IMG/VR virus record: IMGVR_UViG_3300045999_010304
Location: 1-26,501 of that record
Length of the DNA: 26,501 nucleotides
Strand: one strand, 5' to 3'
Source of the DNA: a virus
The first letter of the stretch is position 1, and every line of letters begins with the position of its first letter. Shown here one piece after another: positions 12,991-20,292 of this stretch. Under the pieces are notes generated by a model. The model saw only the letters and a program-made list of their open reading frames with translations. It was not told the origin of the DNA and did not search any database. A program made the translations under genes and the position numbers.

Positions 12991-13014
12991 AGGCCAAATA
13001 ATATATTATCTTTA
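12983..13014 (+). promoter_or_regulatory. Promoter, TTTG-N20-TATCTTTA
   Basis: TTTG (12983-12986), 20 bases, TATCTTTA (13007-13014). Only 4 bases separate the -7 box from the ATG at 13019, so a transcript from here would start at or almost at the start codon, a leaderless or near-leaderless message. Confidence 0.55.
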
Positions 13015-13018
13015 AATT

Positions 13019-13285
13019 ATGACAGTTAAAGAATTAATTGAATATCTACAAACAATAGATCCTGAATTAAGGGTATTTGTTAAAGGCTACGAAGCTGGAT
13101 TTAATGACGTTAATACTATTAATCATGAAGAAATGGTATTGAATGTGAATGGTGTTTGGTGGTATGGTAAGCATGATTTATTACGTAACATAGAAAAGAA
13201 AGATAAAATACTCGACAAAGAATCAAATCACAACTCCGTTAAAGGAATAATAATAGGTTATGAAGAAGACTTTAGTACTAGGTGA
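13019..13285 (+). CDS. Small phage protein, MTVKELIEYL family
   Basis: The 88 aa protein opens MTVKELIEYLQTIDPELRVFV, a pattern common in small phage and plasmid proteins (helix, then Asp-Pro-Glu and a strand). The gene starting at 26461 opens in the same way (MKVKDLIEQLSKF), so the window holds two members. No enzymatic motif is seen. The 3' end overlaps the metallophosphoesterase by 26 bases, indicating coupled translation. Confidence 0.65.
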   Translation: MTVKELIEYLQTIDPELRVFVKGYEAGFNDVNTINHEEMVLNVNGVWWYGKHDLLRNIEKKDKILDKESNHNSVKGIIIGYEEDFSTR

Positions 13286-14000
13286 TACACACGGCCGCTC
13301 AAATTGGAAATTAGCAATACATCAAGAACAACCTGATAGAGTTATCTTTATAGGTGATTATTTTGATTCATTTGAATTTAGTGGTGTAGAGCAAATTGAT
13401 AATTTCAAACAAATAATTCAATACAAAGAAAACAACCCACAAGTTGAAGTTGTATTATTGATTGGTAACCATGATCATCATTACTTCCCCGAAATCGGCT
13501 ACACAGGTACTAGTGGATACCAAAGCCGAATCGCCCCATCAATCACTCAGGTTATAGATGAAAATAGACATCATTTACAAATGGCTTATGGTTTTGATAA
13601 GTATCTATTTACTCATGCAGGTGTAAGTCCTGTGTTTATGGATCAAGTGTTTGGTGAAAATGATTGGAGTGTAGAGAGTGTAGTAGTAGATCTAAATGAA
13701 TTATTTAGATATAAACCTATGGCATTTGAATTTAATGGTTTTGATGCTTATGGAGATAATACAACACAAACACCAATTTGGATTAGACCTAGGTCATTAA
13801 TGTCTGCTAATAAAAAGCATAAGAAGAGTCTAAGAAAAGACTACATCCAAATTGTAGGACATACAGGAATGAAACGAATAGATATTGATGGTAGTGATAA
13901 ATTCACTGGTGGTAGATATTATTTTATAGACACTATGGAAACATCAGGGGATTATTTGGTTATTCAAGATAATAATATTAATGTTAACTCAGTAAAATAA
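13260..14000 (+). CDS. Calcineurin-like metallophosphoesterase
   Basis: The 246 aa protein carries the family's metal-binding motifs in order: GDTH (8-11), GDYFD (32-36), GNHDHH (69-74), FTHAG (117-121) and VGHT (199-202). These residues hold two metal ions that hydrolyse phosphoesters. The substrate cannot be read from sequence; phage relatives include protein phosphatases and nucleotide or RNA-end phosphatases. No signal peptide is present, so it works in the cytoplasm. It starts inside the preceding gene and is followed by the two small Tat-signal genes. Confidence 0.85.
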   Translation: MKKTLVLGDTHGRSNWKLAIHQEQPDRVIFIGDYFDSFEFSGVEQIDNFKQIIQYKENNPQVEVVLLIGNHDHHYFPEIGYTGTSGYQSRIAPSITQVIDENRHHLQMAYGFDKYLFTHAGVSPVFMDQVFGENDWSVESVVVDLNELFRYKPMAFEFNGFDAYGDNTTQTPIWIRPRSLMSANKKHKKSLRKDYIQIVGHTGMKRIDIDGSDKFTGGRYYFIDTMETSGDYLVIQDNNINVNSVK

Positions 14001-14010
14001 ATGTTATGGA

Positions 14011-14232
14011 ATGAGTAATAGAAGAAATTTCTTAAAGACATTTACAATGGCAGCAGTAGCAGCTGCTCTGCCATTGCCAAATATACAACCTAAAAAACTA
14101 GTTATTAAATCAACGGGATATGAGGGTATAGGTGTTGGAGTATATGGAGTAGAGCGAATGAGAATAACATCTAACGGTAACATCTGTTTAGGAACAACAA
14201 CTCCAAATACTAAATTAAAATTACATATCTAA
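14011..14232 (+). CDS. Small Tat-signal protein with tail-fibre-like motif
   Basis: The 73 aa protein begins MSNRRNFLKTFTMAAVAAAL, matching the twin-arginine consensus (RRxFLK) with a hydrophobic run, so it could be exported folded to the periplasm. The rest ends RMRITSNGNICLGTTTPNTKLK, a motif typical of phage tail-fibre and chaperone-associated repeats (ITSNGNVGIGTTTP). Here that motif is at the very end, as if a fibre gene were cut off after it, fused to an export signal. The stop overlaps the next start by one base. It may be a remnant or a true small secreted protein. Confidence 0.65.
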   Translation: MSNRRNFLKTFTMAAVAAALPLPNIQPKKLVIKSTGYEGIGVGVYGVERMRITSNGNICLGTTTPNTKLKLHI

Positions 14233-14507
14233 TGGAAAATAATCGTAGATCATTTTTTAAAGGACTAGCAACATTCGCTAGTGGAGTAGTAGCAGCTAAA
14301 GCGGCTTCTTATATTCCAAAGAAAGAAGAACCAAAAGAACAATTATTGGTATCTAGTGCTATTACTCTTAATCATGAAGGTAAAGAATATCACCCATTGG
14401 TAGTAGAAAAAACAACATATGATGGTATGGAATTTGTACCAACCAACATTAGTCATAGTTTCGCTATTCAAGGACATAAACCAAAAATTAGGGAAGCAAA
14501 CGTATGA
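14232..14507 (+). CDS. Second small Tat-signal protein, 91 aa
   Basis: It begins MENNRRSFFKGLATFASGVV, again with a twin arginine followed by FFK and a weakly hydrophobic, Ala-rich stretch ending near AKAASYIP. The mature part, about 60 aa, is beta-like (LLVSSAITLNHEGKEYHPLVVEK) with no metal or cofactor motif. Tat export normally serves folded or cofactor-bearing proteins, and none is evident here. It starts in the stop of the other Tat gene and overlaps thyA by 4 bases, so it is coupled on both sides. Confidence 0.65.
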   Translation: MENNRRSFFKGLATFASGVVAAKAASYIPKKEEPKEQLLVSSAITLNHEGKEYHPLVVEKTTYDGMEFVPTNISHSFAIQGHKPKIREANV

Positions 14508-15553
14508 ACAACATTGATCGTCAATATAAAGAACTATCATATCATATTCTGAATTTTGGAGTAGATAAAGCAGACCGTACAGGCACAGGTACTAAATCAA
14601 TCTTTGGTTGGCAAATTAGACACAATATGAAGGACGGATTTCCATTGCTAACTACAAAAAAGATGGCATGGAAATCGATTGTAACAGAATTGTTATGGTT
14701 TTTAAGAGGAGATACTAACATCAAATTCTTAGTTGATAATGGTTGTCATATTTGGGATGGGGATGCTTATAAGAATTATCTAAATCATACACAACATGAA
14801 GCATCTTATATAAAAGAACAATTTATCAATTTAATTAAAACGGATAAAGATTGGGCAAATGTGTGGGGTGATTTAGGACCAATCTACGGCGCGCAATGGA
14901 GGAAATGGGGAGGATTACAGGATTTAACTGATGATGATAAACCAATTTATTTAGACCAAATCGCAAATCTAATTAACGAACTTAAAACAAATCCAGATTC
15001 AAGACGATTAATGGTTAGTGCTTGGAATGTAGGTGAGTTAGATCAAATGGTACTTCCACCATGTCATTATGGATTTCAAGTTTATACTAGAAAATTGAGT
15101 TTAACTGAACGACGTAATTTAGTTACTCCTGAAATGCACCAACAAATTTATACTGGAGGTGACTCAAGTACACTATCACATTCAGAAATAGATCAATGGG
15201 GTGTTCCTAAACGAGCAATCTCATTAATGTGGAATCAACGTTCAGTAGATACATTTCTTGGTTTGCCATTTAACATAGCATCCTATGGTTTATTATTAGA
15301 AATTATTGCTAAGGAAGTAAATATGGTACCTGAAGATTTGATTGGCAATTTAGGTGATGTACATTTATATAATAATCATATTGAACAAGCTGAAGAGCAA
15401 CTTAGTAGAACACCTTATGAATTACCTAAACTAAAAATAGAAGATGAAGTAGTATGGAAAGAATATGACTGTCTACCTTCATATAAAGTAGGTGATTTTA
15501 CTTTAGAAAATTACCAATCACACCCAGCAATCAAAGCACCACTATCAAATTAA
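14504..15553 (+). CDS. thyA: Thymidylate synthase (ThyA type)
   Basis: It makes dTMP from dUMP with methylene-tetrahydrofolate, securing thymine for an AT-rich genome. The family signatures are clear: DRTGTGT (24-30, phosphate-binding Arg), WKSIVTELLWFLRGDTNIK, GPIYGAQWRKW, SRRLMVSAWNV, LPPCHYGFQVY with catalytic Cys187, RSVDTFLGLPFNIASYGLL and GDVHLYNNH. At 349 aa it is longer than the 264 aa E. coli enzyme. Two insertions explain this: about 88-121, before GDLGPIYG, and about 198-238, between the catalytic strand and the RSVDTFLG block. Such insertions occur in some phage and bacterial ThyA proteins. Translation is coupled to the upstream Tat gene. Confidence 0.95.
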   Translation: MNNIDRQYKELSYHILNFGVDKADRTGTGTKSIFGWQIRHNMKDGFPLLTTKKMAWKSIVTELLWFLRGDTNIKFLVDNGCHIWDGDAYKNYLNHTQHEASYIKEQFINLIKTDKDWANVWGDLGPIYGAQWRKWGGLQDLTDDDKPIYLDQIANLINELKTNPDSRRLMVSAWNVGELDQMVLPPCHYGFQVYTRKLSLTERRNLVTPEMHQQIYTGGDSSTLSHSEIDQWGVPKRAISLMWNQRSVDTFLGLPFNIASYGLLLEIIAKEVNMVPEDLIGNLGDVHLYNNHIEQAEEQLSRTPYELPKLKIEDEVVWKEYDCLPSYKVGDFTLENYQSHPAIKAPLSN

Positions 15554-15558
15554 TTTAT

Positions 15559-16164
15559 ATGAGTAAATTAAAATATGTACTACAAGATCTTAAATGGTTG
15601 AAGGTATTAAACAGCCCATTTAAACCATTTAATGTTAGATTTTATGCTGGTAAAACACAAATTGGTACCCCATATTTTCTACCTAGAAAATGGATAAAAG
15701 CGACTCCAGAATTGGCTAAAAAGGCAGCATTAGAAACAATAAAGTTTGAAAAACAGTGGAATGAACGAAACCCTAATTATGCTAGAAAAATAAAATCTTA
15801 CGAAGACATATATCAAGAGAAACTAACATATAGATTTCCAGTACCACTCAAAGTAGGATTTAGTTACTGTGGGTTAGGATGGAAAACAAAATGGACAGAT
15901 ACTGACTTTAGATATGAATGGGGTCCTGTACTATCATTTGTGTTCTTTGGTTATCAAGTAGCACTAATGGTAGGTCATAAACATAGCTCACATTATTGGG
16001 AAGCATGGTTGTATTATGAGTACGCTACTGATAAAACCAAATCAAAGCGTGAACGAATAGAACAATGTAGAAAGGAATTTAACCAAACATGGACAGTATC
16101 TTCTATGGGCAAAGAAGAAGTCGTAGATTACTATCAACGTATACTTAAAACTAAATATCTATGA
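15559..16164 (+). CDS. Conserved phage-like hypothetical protein, 201 aa
   Basis: Not assigned to a named family. It is an aromatic-rich soluble protein (many Trp, Tyr and Phe), with FSYCGLGWKTKWTDTDFRYEWGP (95-117) and VGHKHSSHYWEAWLYYEYAT (138-157) as the most distinctive blocks. The paired His and Trp residues could form a metal or ligand site. There is no signal peptide and no membrane span long enough to be sure of. It follows thyA by 5 bases and overlaps the next gene by 4. Confidence 0.65.
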   Translation: MSKLKYVLQDLKWLKVLNSPFKPFNVRFYAGKTQIGTPYFLPRKWIKATPELAKKAALETIKFEKQWNERNPNYARKIKSYEDIYQEKLTYRFPVPLKVGFSYCGLGWKTKWTDTDFRYEWGPVLSFVFFGYQVALMVGHKHSSHYWEAWLYYEYATDKTKSKRERIEQCRKEFNQTWTVSSMGKEEVVDYYQRILKTKYL

Positions 16165-16487
16165 GACACGCAGAACGAAAAGCAAATAAAGAAAGACAAT
16201 TTTTAAAGGAATTGATTGATAAAATGTTTGAACTTGCTGGTCACGATCTTAAATTTGAAGATGTTGAGGGTAGAAAAGATAATTGGTTTCAACAATACAC
16301 AATGACTGAAGCCCAAAATCAAGAGTGGAAAGAGTGGGGTGTGAAGCATATTAAGAAGAAAAAACGCTATTATTCAAAAATAGCTGAGCGTGAAATGGCT
16401 TTCCTTGATTTATATTGTGGATTAAAAATATCAGACTCTAAATTTTCAAATAATGAAGAAGAAAAAAGCACAACAAACGAAGCGTGA
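16161..16487 (+). CDS. Hypothetical basic/acidic helical protein, 108 aa
   Basis: Not recognised. A highly charged, probably all-helical protein with a Lys-rich middle (KHIKKKKRYYSK) and an acidic tail. It overlaps the gene before it (ATGA) and shares 35 bases with the gene after it, so the three are likely one translational unit. Confidence 0.6.
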   Translation: MRHAERKANKERQFLKELIDKMFELAGHDLKFEDVEGRKDNWFQQYTMTEAQNQEWKEWGVKHIKKKKRYYSKIAEREMAFLDLYCGLKISDSKFSNNEEEKSTTNEA

Positions 16488-16662
16488 GTGGTTTATAGTA
16501 ATGAATTCACAATTGGAATACTTTAGTGGAATGATGTATGGTGGTGAGTTAGTGTGGTGTAATGATTATAATGAGGCTAAACCATTAGATAATGAACGTA
16601 AATTCCAAACACTGAAAAGTCTTTGTTATGGTGAAGAATTAGTACTAGATTATATTAACTAA
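16453..16662 (+). CDS. Hypothetical protein, 69 aa
   Basis: Not recognised. It starts inside the preceding gene. A Lys-rich beginning (MKKKKAQQTKREWF) is followed by a compact Tyr/Gly/Trp-containing core (FSGMMYGGELVWCNDY). It ends 8 bases before the PRPP-synthetase-like gene. Confidence 0.55.
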   Translation: MKKKKAQQTKREWFIVMNSQLEYFSGMMYGGELVWCNDYNEAKPLDNERKFQTLKSLCYGEELVLDYIN

Positions 16663-16670
16663 AAATAAAA

Positions 16671-17522
16671 ATGGTAAACCTCAACCTTGCTTATCCCAAC
16701 GTCTCAGATATCACATTTAAAACAGTTCAATTTCCTGATGGTCAACAAGATATAGTACTTCAAACCTGGCCTACACCCTCTCAACCTGTCACTGTTAGGT
16801 CAAGAATGAATTCATTTAAAGACATTGAGTTGATTATATGTGCTAATAAAGCGCTTCGTAATTTAGGTTACACTGAAATTCATTTGAGTGTTCCTTACTT
16901 TTTGGGAGCTAGAAGTGATAGGAAATTTACAATGGGTGGTAATAATTATCTTAAAGATGTTGTATGTCCTGTTATTAATCTTCAAAAGTTTGCTACAGTA
17001 ACTACAATGGACCCTCACAGTGATGTAGTTGAGGCTTGTACTGATAATTTTAGAAAAATTAATAATGTTGAATTAGTAAAATGGGCTCTAACAGATATAG
17101 ACAACACATTTACAGCTCACGATAAAGTAGTAATTGTATCTCCCGACTCAGGAGCTGTTAAAAAAGGATACCATGTAGCTAAACGAGTTGGTTATACAAG
17201 AGAAATTATAACAGCAGCTAAAGTTAGAAACGTAACCACAGGACAGATTTTATACACTAGTGTCCCTATGGAACATGAATACGCTCAGGACTCTAAATTC
17301 GTTATGATTGATGACATTTGTGATACAGGTAGAACGTTTACTGAAGTGGTTAAAGTAATAAAACAAAAATATCCTGATGCTAAACAATATCTAATTGTAA
17401 CTCATGGAGTATTTAGTACAGGATTTGAGGAATTGGCCAAACATTTTGATTACATTTATACTACAAATTCAATAGCAGATGTTACTGGATTTGATTTTAT
17501 TAAACAAATGAATGTATATTAA
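16671..17522 (+). CDS. prs: Ribose-phosphate pyrophosphokinase-like protein (PRPP synthetase)
   Basis: PRPP synthetase makes PRPP from ribose 5-phosphate and ATP for nucleotide and NAD synthesis. The 283 aa protein has the expected layout: N-terminal FPDGQQDIVL, then LGARSDRKF (78-86, where cellular enzymes have ARQDRK), MDPHSD (113-118) in the usual catalytic-loop His region, VSPDSGAVKKGYHVAKRVG (157-174), and the PRPP-binding loop VMIDDICDTGRTF (211-223). It is somewhat shorter than the 310-320 aa cellular enzymes. In large phages such enzymes often go with a nicotinamide phosphoribosyltransferase; none is in this window. Its place near thyA fits a nucleotide-supply role. Confidence 0.85.
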   Translation: MVNLNLAYPNVSDITFKTVQFPDGQQDIVLQTWPTPSQPVTVRSRMNSFKDIELIICANKALRNLGYTEIHLSVPYFLGARSDRKFTMGGNNYLKDVVCPVINLQKFATVTTMDPHSDVVEACTDNFRKINNVELVKWALTDIDNTFTAHDKVVIVSPDSGAVKKGYHVAKRVGYTREIITAAKVRNVTTGQILYTSVPMEHEYAQDSKFVMIDDICDTGRTFTEVVKVIKQKYPDAKQYLIVTHGVFSTGFEELAKHFDYIYTTNSIADVTGFDFIKQMNVY

Positions 17523-17525
17523 ATT

Positions 17526-17720
17526 ATGAGAACAGAAGCCGAACGCCTTGCACATTATCGAGTAGCATTTTTAGAGAAAGTTAAGAAATGGAAATGGGAT
17601 GCTGTTGAGGAATGTACTTATAAACAACGAGGTCGTAAAGCTAAAGTAACAACTCGCCCTGAATCAAAACCAAGAACTAAATCAGAACAAGGCGCTTTTG
17701 CTTATAACTGGATAAAATAA
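17526..17720 (+). CDS. Small basic hypothetical protein
   Basis: A 64 aa, strongly basic protein (KQRGRKAKVTTRPESKPRTKSEQ) that could bind nucleic acid. It contains GRKAK but not the GRP core of an AT-hook. Not recognised. The gaps are 3 bases to the PRPP-synthetase-like gene and 6 bases to the next gene. Confidence 0.55.
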   Translation: MRTEAERLAHYRVAFLEKVKKWKWDAVEECTYKQRGRKAKVTTRPESKPRTKSEQGAFAYNWIK

Positions 17721-17726
17721 TAAATT

Positions 17727-17924
17727 ATGAATAAATACGAAGCATTAGGAGACAATTATTTCGGATTTGAATTATTTGAAGAAGTATTTAAAGTAATTAA
17801 TGAACGTGGCTACTCACATGATGATAACATGTTTAAAGCAGGTGTAGCAAGCGCTGAAGCTGCTGTAAGGCGTTTAAGAGAAGAATATTATGAAGCCATA
17901 TCTAAATCAGTAATGGATATGTAG
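17727..17924 (+). CDS. Hypothetical protein, 65 aa
   Basis: Not recognised. It is a small, probably helical, acidic protein (MNKYEALGDNYFGFELFEEVF). The stop lies 14 bases before the start I use for the secreted nuclease. Confidence 0.55.
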   Translation: MNKYEALGDNYFGFELFEEVFKVINERGYSHDDNMFKAGVASAEAAVRRLREEYYEAISKSVMDM

Positions 17925-17938
17925 TGATATTTATAGGT

Positions 17939-18571
17939 ATGAAATACCTATTATCACTCCTTCTATTAATTAGTTTTACTGTTTCAGCTCAAGATACAGT
18001 TACTATTACTCACAAAGCGTACAAAACAACTTATAGCAAATCCAAACATTACCCTGTCAAGGTTGAATGGTGGATAAGTAGAGCATCTATTACGTGTGAT
18101 GTTAAAGCAAAACGTGGAGATAAATTTATACCTGATCCTAAATTAGCTGCTGAAACTAATTTACAATCAGACTATACAGGTCAAGGATTTGATCGTGGGC
18201 ATAACTTCCCAGCAGCAGACGCATCATGTGATCAAGTAATAAATGATGAGTCATTTTACTTCAGTAATATGACAGCTCAATACCCAGCACTCAATCGTGG
18301 TGATTGGAAAACATTAGAGGAAATGACACGCACCGAGGCTAAATTATATGACTCAGTTTATGTTTGGTGTGGTTCAGTAGGCGAAGTTAAGAAAATAGGT
18401 AAAGTATCAGTACCAAAGCAATGTTGGAAAGTATTATATACTAAACGTTTAAACACATATAGCGCATTTCTATTCGACAACAATACTACTAAAGCAGATG
18501 GAGTTAAAAATAATGAAGTACCTTTAGAATTAGTCGAACAAATTTCTGGATTTAAATTTAAAGTTAAGTAA
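17939..18571 (+). CDS. Secreted DNA/RNA non-specific endonuclease (NUC1/EndoG family)
   Basis: I start at 17939 rather than 17924 because this ATG begins a proper signal peptide (MKYLLSLLLLISFTVSAQ). The mature protein has the betabetaalpha-metal nuclease signature: GFDRGHNFPAAD (83-94, catalytic His88), ESFYFSNMTAQYPALNRGDWKTLE (104-127, metal-binding Asn119) and CWKVLYTKR (162-170). These nucleases cut DNA and RNA with little sequence preference. Export points to the periplasm or outside, where it could degrade host or competing-phage DNA on entry, or extracellular DNA, without harming phage replication. Its stop overlaps the SpeD-like gene by 1 base. Confidence 0.9.
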   Translation: MKYLLSLLLLISFTVSAQDTVTITHKAYKTTYSKSKHYPVKVEWWISRASITCDVKAKRGDKFIPDPKLAAETNLQSDYTGQGFDRGHNFPAADASCDQVINDESFYFSNMTAQYPALNRGDWKTLEEMTRTEAKLYDSVYVWCGSVGEVKKIGKVSVPKQCWKVLYTKRLNTYSAFLFDNNTTKADGVKNNEVPLELVEQISGFKFKVK

Positions 18572-18969
18572 TGTTCGTACCAAACCATTTACACCTATTA
18601 GTTAAGGGTTATATTTCAAACCCACCAAAGTCAGAAGAAATACTAAACCAATGGTTTAGAGAATTAGTAAATAAAGTCGGAATGGTAGTTGTAGCAGGAC
18701 CTACCTCAGTATACGTTCATGAAGAAGGTAATGAGGGGATAACAGGTACTGTAACGTTAGCTACATCACACGCCTCAATACATGTTTGGGACGCTGCTAA
18801 TCCTCCAATGTTCCAATTTGATCTATATAGTTGCTCAGACTTTACACCTGAGCAAGTACTGAATCACATTGATGAGCATTTCAGTTTACAATCAGCAACA
18901 TGGCAGTTTATAGATAGAAACAGTGATGAATTTAAGTTAATTGATAGTGGAAAGTGGAGGGCAGAATAG
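18571..18969 (+). CDS. SpeD-like protein (AdoMet decarboxylase family)
   Basis: SpeD enzymes are pyruvoyl-dependent AdoMet decarboxylases of polyamine synthesis; they cut themselves before a serine that becomes the pyruvoyl group. The 132 aa protein matches the small bacterial type in length and core: TGTVTLATSHASIHVWD (58-74) aligns with the family's GVVIISESHLTIHSFPE, and FDLYSCSD (83-90) with VDVYTCGD. Ser66, His71 and Cys88 occupy the key positions, but the Glu before the processing serine is Thr65. So cleavage, or the substrate, may differ; SpeD relatives with altered substrates are known in phages. It is translationally coupled to the secreted nuclease. Confidence 0.7.
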   Translation: MFVPNHLHLLVKGYISNPPKSEEILNQWFRELVNKVGMVVVAGPTSVYVHEEGNEGITGTVTLATSHASIHVWDAANPPMFQFDLYSCSDFTPEQVLNHIDEHFSLQSATWQFIDRNSDEFKLIDSGKWRAE

Positions 18970-18983
18970 AAATTGTATATTCA
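18960..18983 (+). promoter_or_regulatory. Possible promoter, GGCAGA / TATATTCA
   Basis: GGCAGA (18960-18965) and TATATTCA (18976-18983), 17 bases before the ATG at 19001. It has no TTTG at the 20-base position, but the GGCAGA-to--7 spacing is the same as at 21917-21940. Part of the match is coding (the end of the SpeD-like gene), so it is weak. Confidence 0.4.
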
Positions 18984-19000
18984 TCTCAAATAAATAAAAT

Positions 19001-19183
19001 ATGGCTATTCAAACAAAAGACGATGCACAAAGTAAAGCGGACAGGAGAGTTGATAGATCATTCTTTAAGACTACAAAACAAAAACCACTAATGGAAATGA
19101 AATTCAGCGAAGTAATATCTTTAGCTGATCAGCTTGAGTGGCTTAGATTGAAAAAGATAGAGAAAGATAAACAATATAAATAA
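19001..19183 (+). CDS. Hypothetical protein, 60 aa
   Basis: Not recognised. A small, Lys/Asp-rich, probably helical protein without membrane segment or cysteine motif. It lies between a weak promoter and another small gene 6 bases on. Confidence 0.5.
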   Translation: MAIQTKDDAQSKADRRVDRSFFKTTKQKPLMEMKFSEVISLADQLEWLRLKKIEKDKQYK

Positions 19184-19189
19184 ATAAAC

Positions 19190-19381
19190 ATGACTAACGA
19201 CACAATGTATTTCAATTGTATGGCTATTGAGGAATTGGTTCGTAGTATGGTTATGAGAGGTATAGACGACAATCTTAAATTAGTAGCTGCTGTGGATAAA
19301 GAATTCCGTCCCCAAAACGCCTGGGAAATGGAGGTATATAGCGAAGCCATTATATATGCTAAGCAGGGAGTATTAAATTAG
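19190..19381 (+). CDS. Hypothetical protein, 63 aa
   Basis: Not recognised. Soluble, with a Met-rich first half (MTNDTMYFNCMAIEELVRSMVMRG) and a helix-like second half. Its stop is directly followed by the promoter for the DUF932 gene. Confidence 0.5.
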   Translation: MTNDTMYFNCMAIEELVRSMVMRGIDDNLKLVAAVDKEFRPQNAWEMEVYSEAIIYAKQGVLN

Positions 19382-19382
19382 A

Positions 19383-19414
19383 ATTGGTCGGTCAAAATTA
19401 TTACGGTACATTCA
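19383..19414 (+). promoter_or_regulatory. Promoter with CGGTCAAAAT element
   Basis: ATTG (19383-19386), 20 bases, TACATTCA (19407-19414), 29 bases before the DUF932 ATG. GGTCGGTCAAAATTA next to the -33 box corresponds to the shared element at 2818 and 11837, with one T missing. Confidence 0.7.
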
Positions 19415-19443
19415 ATGTATTAAATAATTAAAAAATAAAGGTT

Positions 19444-20235
19444 ATGTCAAACGAATTGAATTCAAACGTAATGATGAGCAGTAACACTTACTCGCTCGAG
19501 CAGATCAAAGCAATTGCCCCATCAGTATTCACTACTGATAAAGCACCTCACCTCACAGACAAGTACATTCAAACCCCAACATCACGTGTTGTAGAGGATT
19601 TGATGAGTATGGGTTGGCAGGTAACTAAAGCTCAAGAAGTTAAAGCACGTAAAGGTAAAGGATTTCAAAAACACATGGTTGTGTTCCGTAATCCAGAAAT
19701 CATGATTAAGGGAGCTGATGGTGATGATTCATTCCCTCAAATTCTACTCACCAATTCACATGATGGTAAAGCAGCGTTCAACTTTAGAGTAGGTATCTTC
19801 AGGTTGGTATGTAGTAATGGATTGGTTATTAGTGATGCTGATTTTAACAATGTATCAATTAGGCACATTAACTACTCATTCGAAACATTGCAAACTAAGA
19901 TTCAAGAGGTAATTGCTAAACTACCTAACCTGGTTAATAAGATTAACCTATTCAAACAAACAGAATTGACTGAAGCTCAAATGGCCGACTTCGCTCAGAA
20001 AGCAGCAGCACTCAGGACTAAACAGACCATTAACATTATGGATGTACTTACTCCTGATCGTCCACAAGATGCAGGTAATGACTTGTGGGTAGTATTTAAT
20101 CGCATTCAAGAGAAAGTAATTGGTGGTAACTACAAGTACGGGGGTAAGAATCGTAAAGCCCGTTCTGTTAAGAACTTTCAAAAGGACATTGAGCTGAATG
20201 AGCAACTGTTTGAGTTGGCTGAGAGTTACCTTTAA
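19444..20235 (+). CDS. DUF932-family protein
   Basis: The 263 aa protein matches the DUF932 family common on plasmids and phages: RVVEDLMSMGWQVTKAQEVKARKGKGFQKHMVVF (48-81), then FPQILLTNSHDGKAAFNFRVGIFRLVCSNGLVI (97-129) and ISIRH-like VSIRHINY. The NSHDG and RLVCSNG blocks are the most conserved. The role is not settled; links to plasmid stability and anti-restriction have been suggested. It has slightly higher GC and less biased codons than nearby genes. It has its own promoter with the CGGTCAAAAT element and a hairpin after it, so it forms a single-gene unit. Confidence 0.9.
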   Translation: MSNELNSNVMMSSNTYSLEQIKAIAPSVFTTDKAPHLTDKYIQTPTSRVVEDLMSMGWQVTKAQEVKARKGKGFQKHMVVFRNPEIMIKGADGDDSFPQILLTNSHDGKAAFNFRVGIFRLVCSNGLVISDADFNNVSIRHINYSFETLQTKIQEVIAKLPNLVNKINLFKQTELTEAQMADFAQKAAALRTKQTINIMDVLTPDRPQDAGNDLWVVFNRIQEKVIGGNYKYGGKNRKARSVKNFQKDIELNEQLFELAESYL

Positions 20236-20245
20236 TATATACTAG

Positions 20246-20267
20246 GTGGGGGTGTCAAAGCCCCCAC
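20246..20267 (+). terminator. GC hairpin after DUF932 gene
   Basis: GTGGGGGT (20246-20253) and GCCCCCAC (20260-20267) enclose GTCAAA (7 Watson-Crick pairs and one G-T). It starts 11 bases after the stop codon and is followed by TTACATTTA, which could serve as a -7 box (20269-20276) for the gene at 20293. It belongs to the four-member hairpin set. Confidence 0.7.
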
Positions 20268-20292
20268 TTACATTTATTTAAATAATAAGGTT

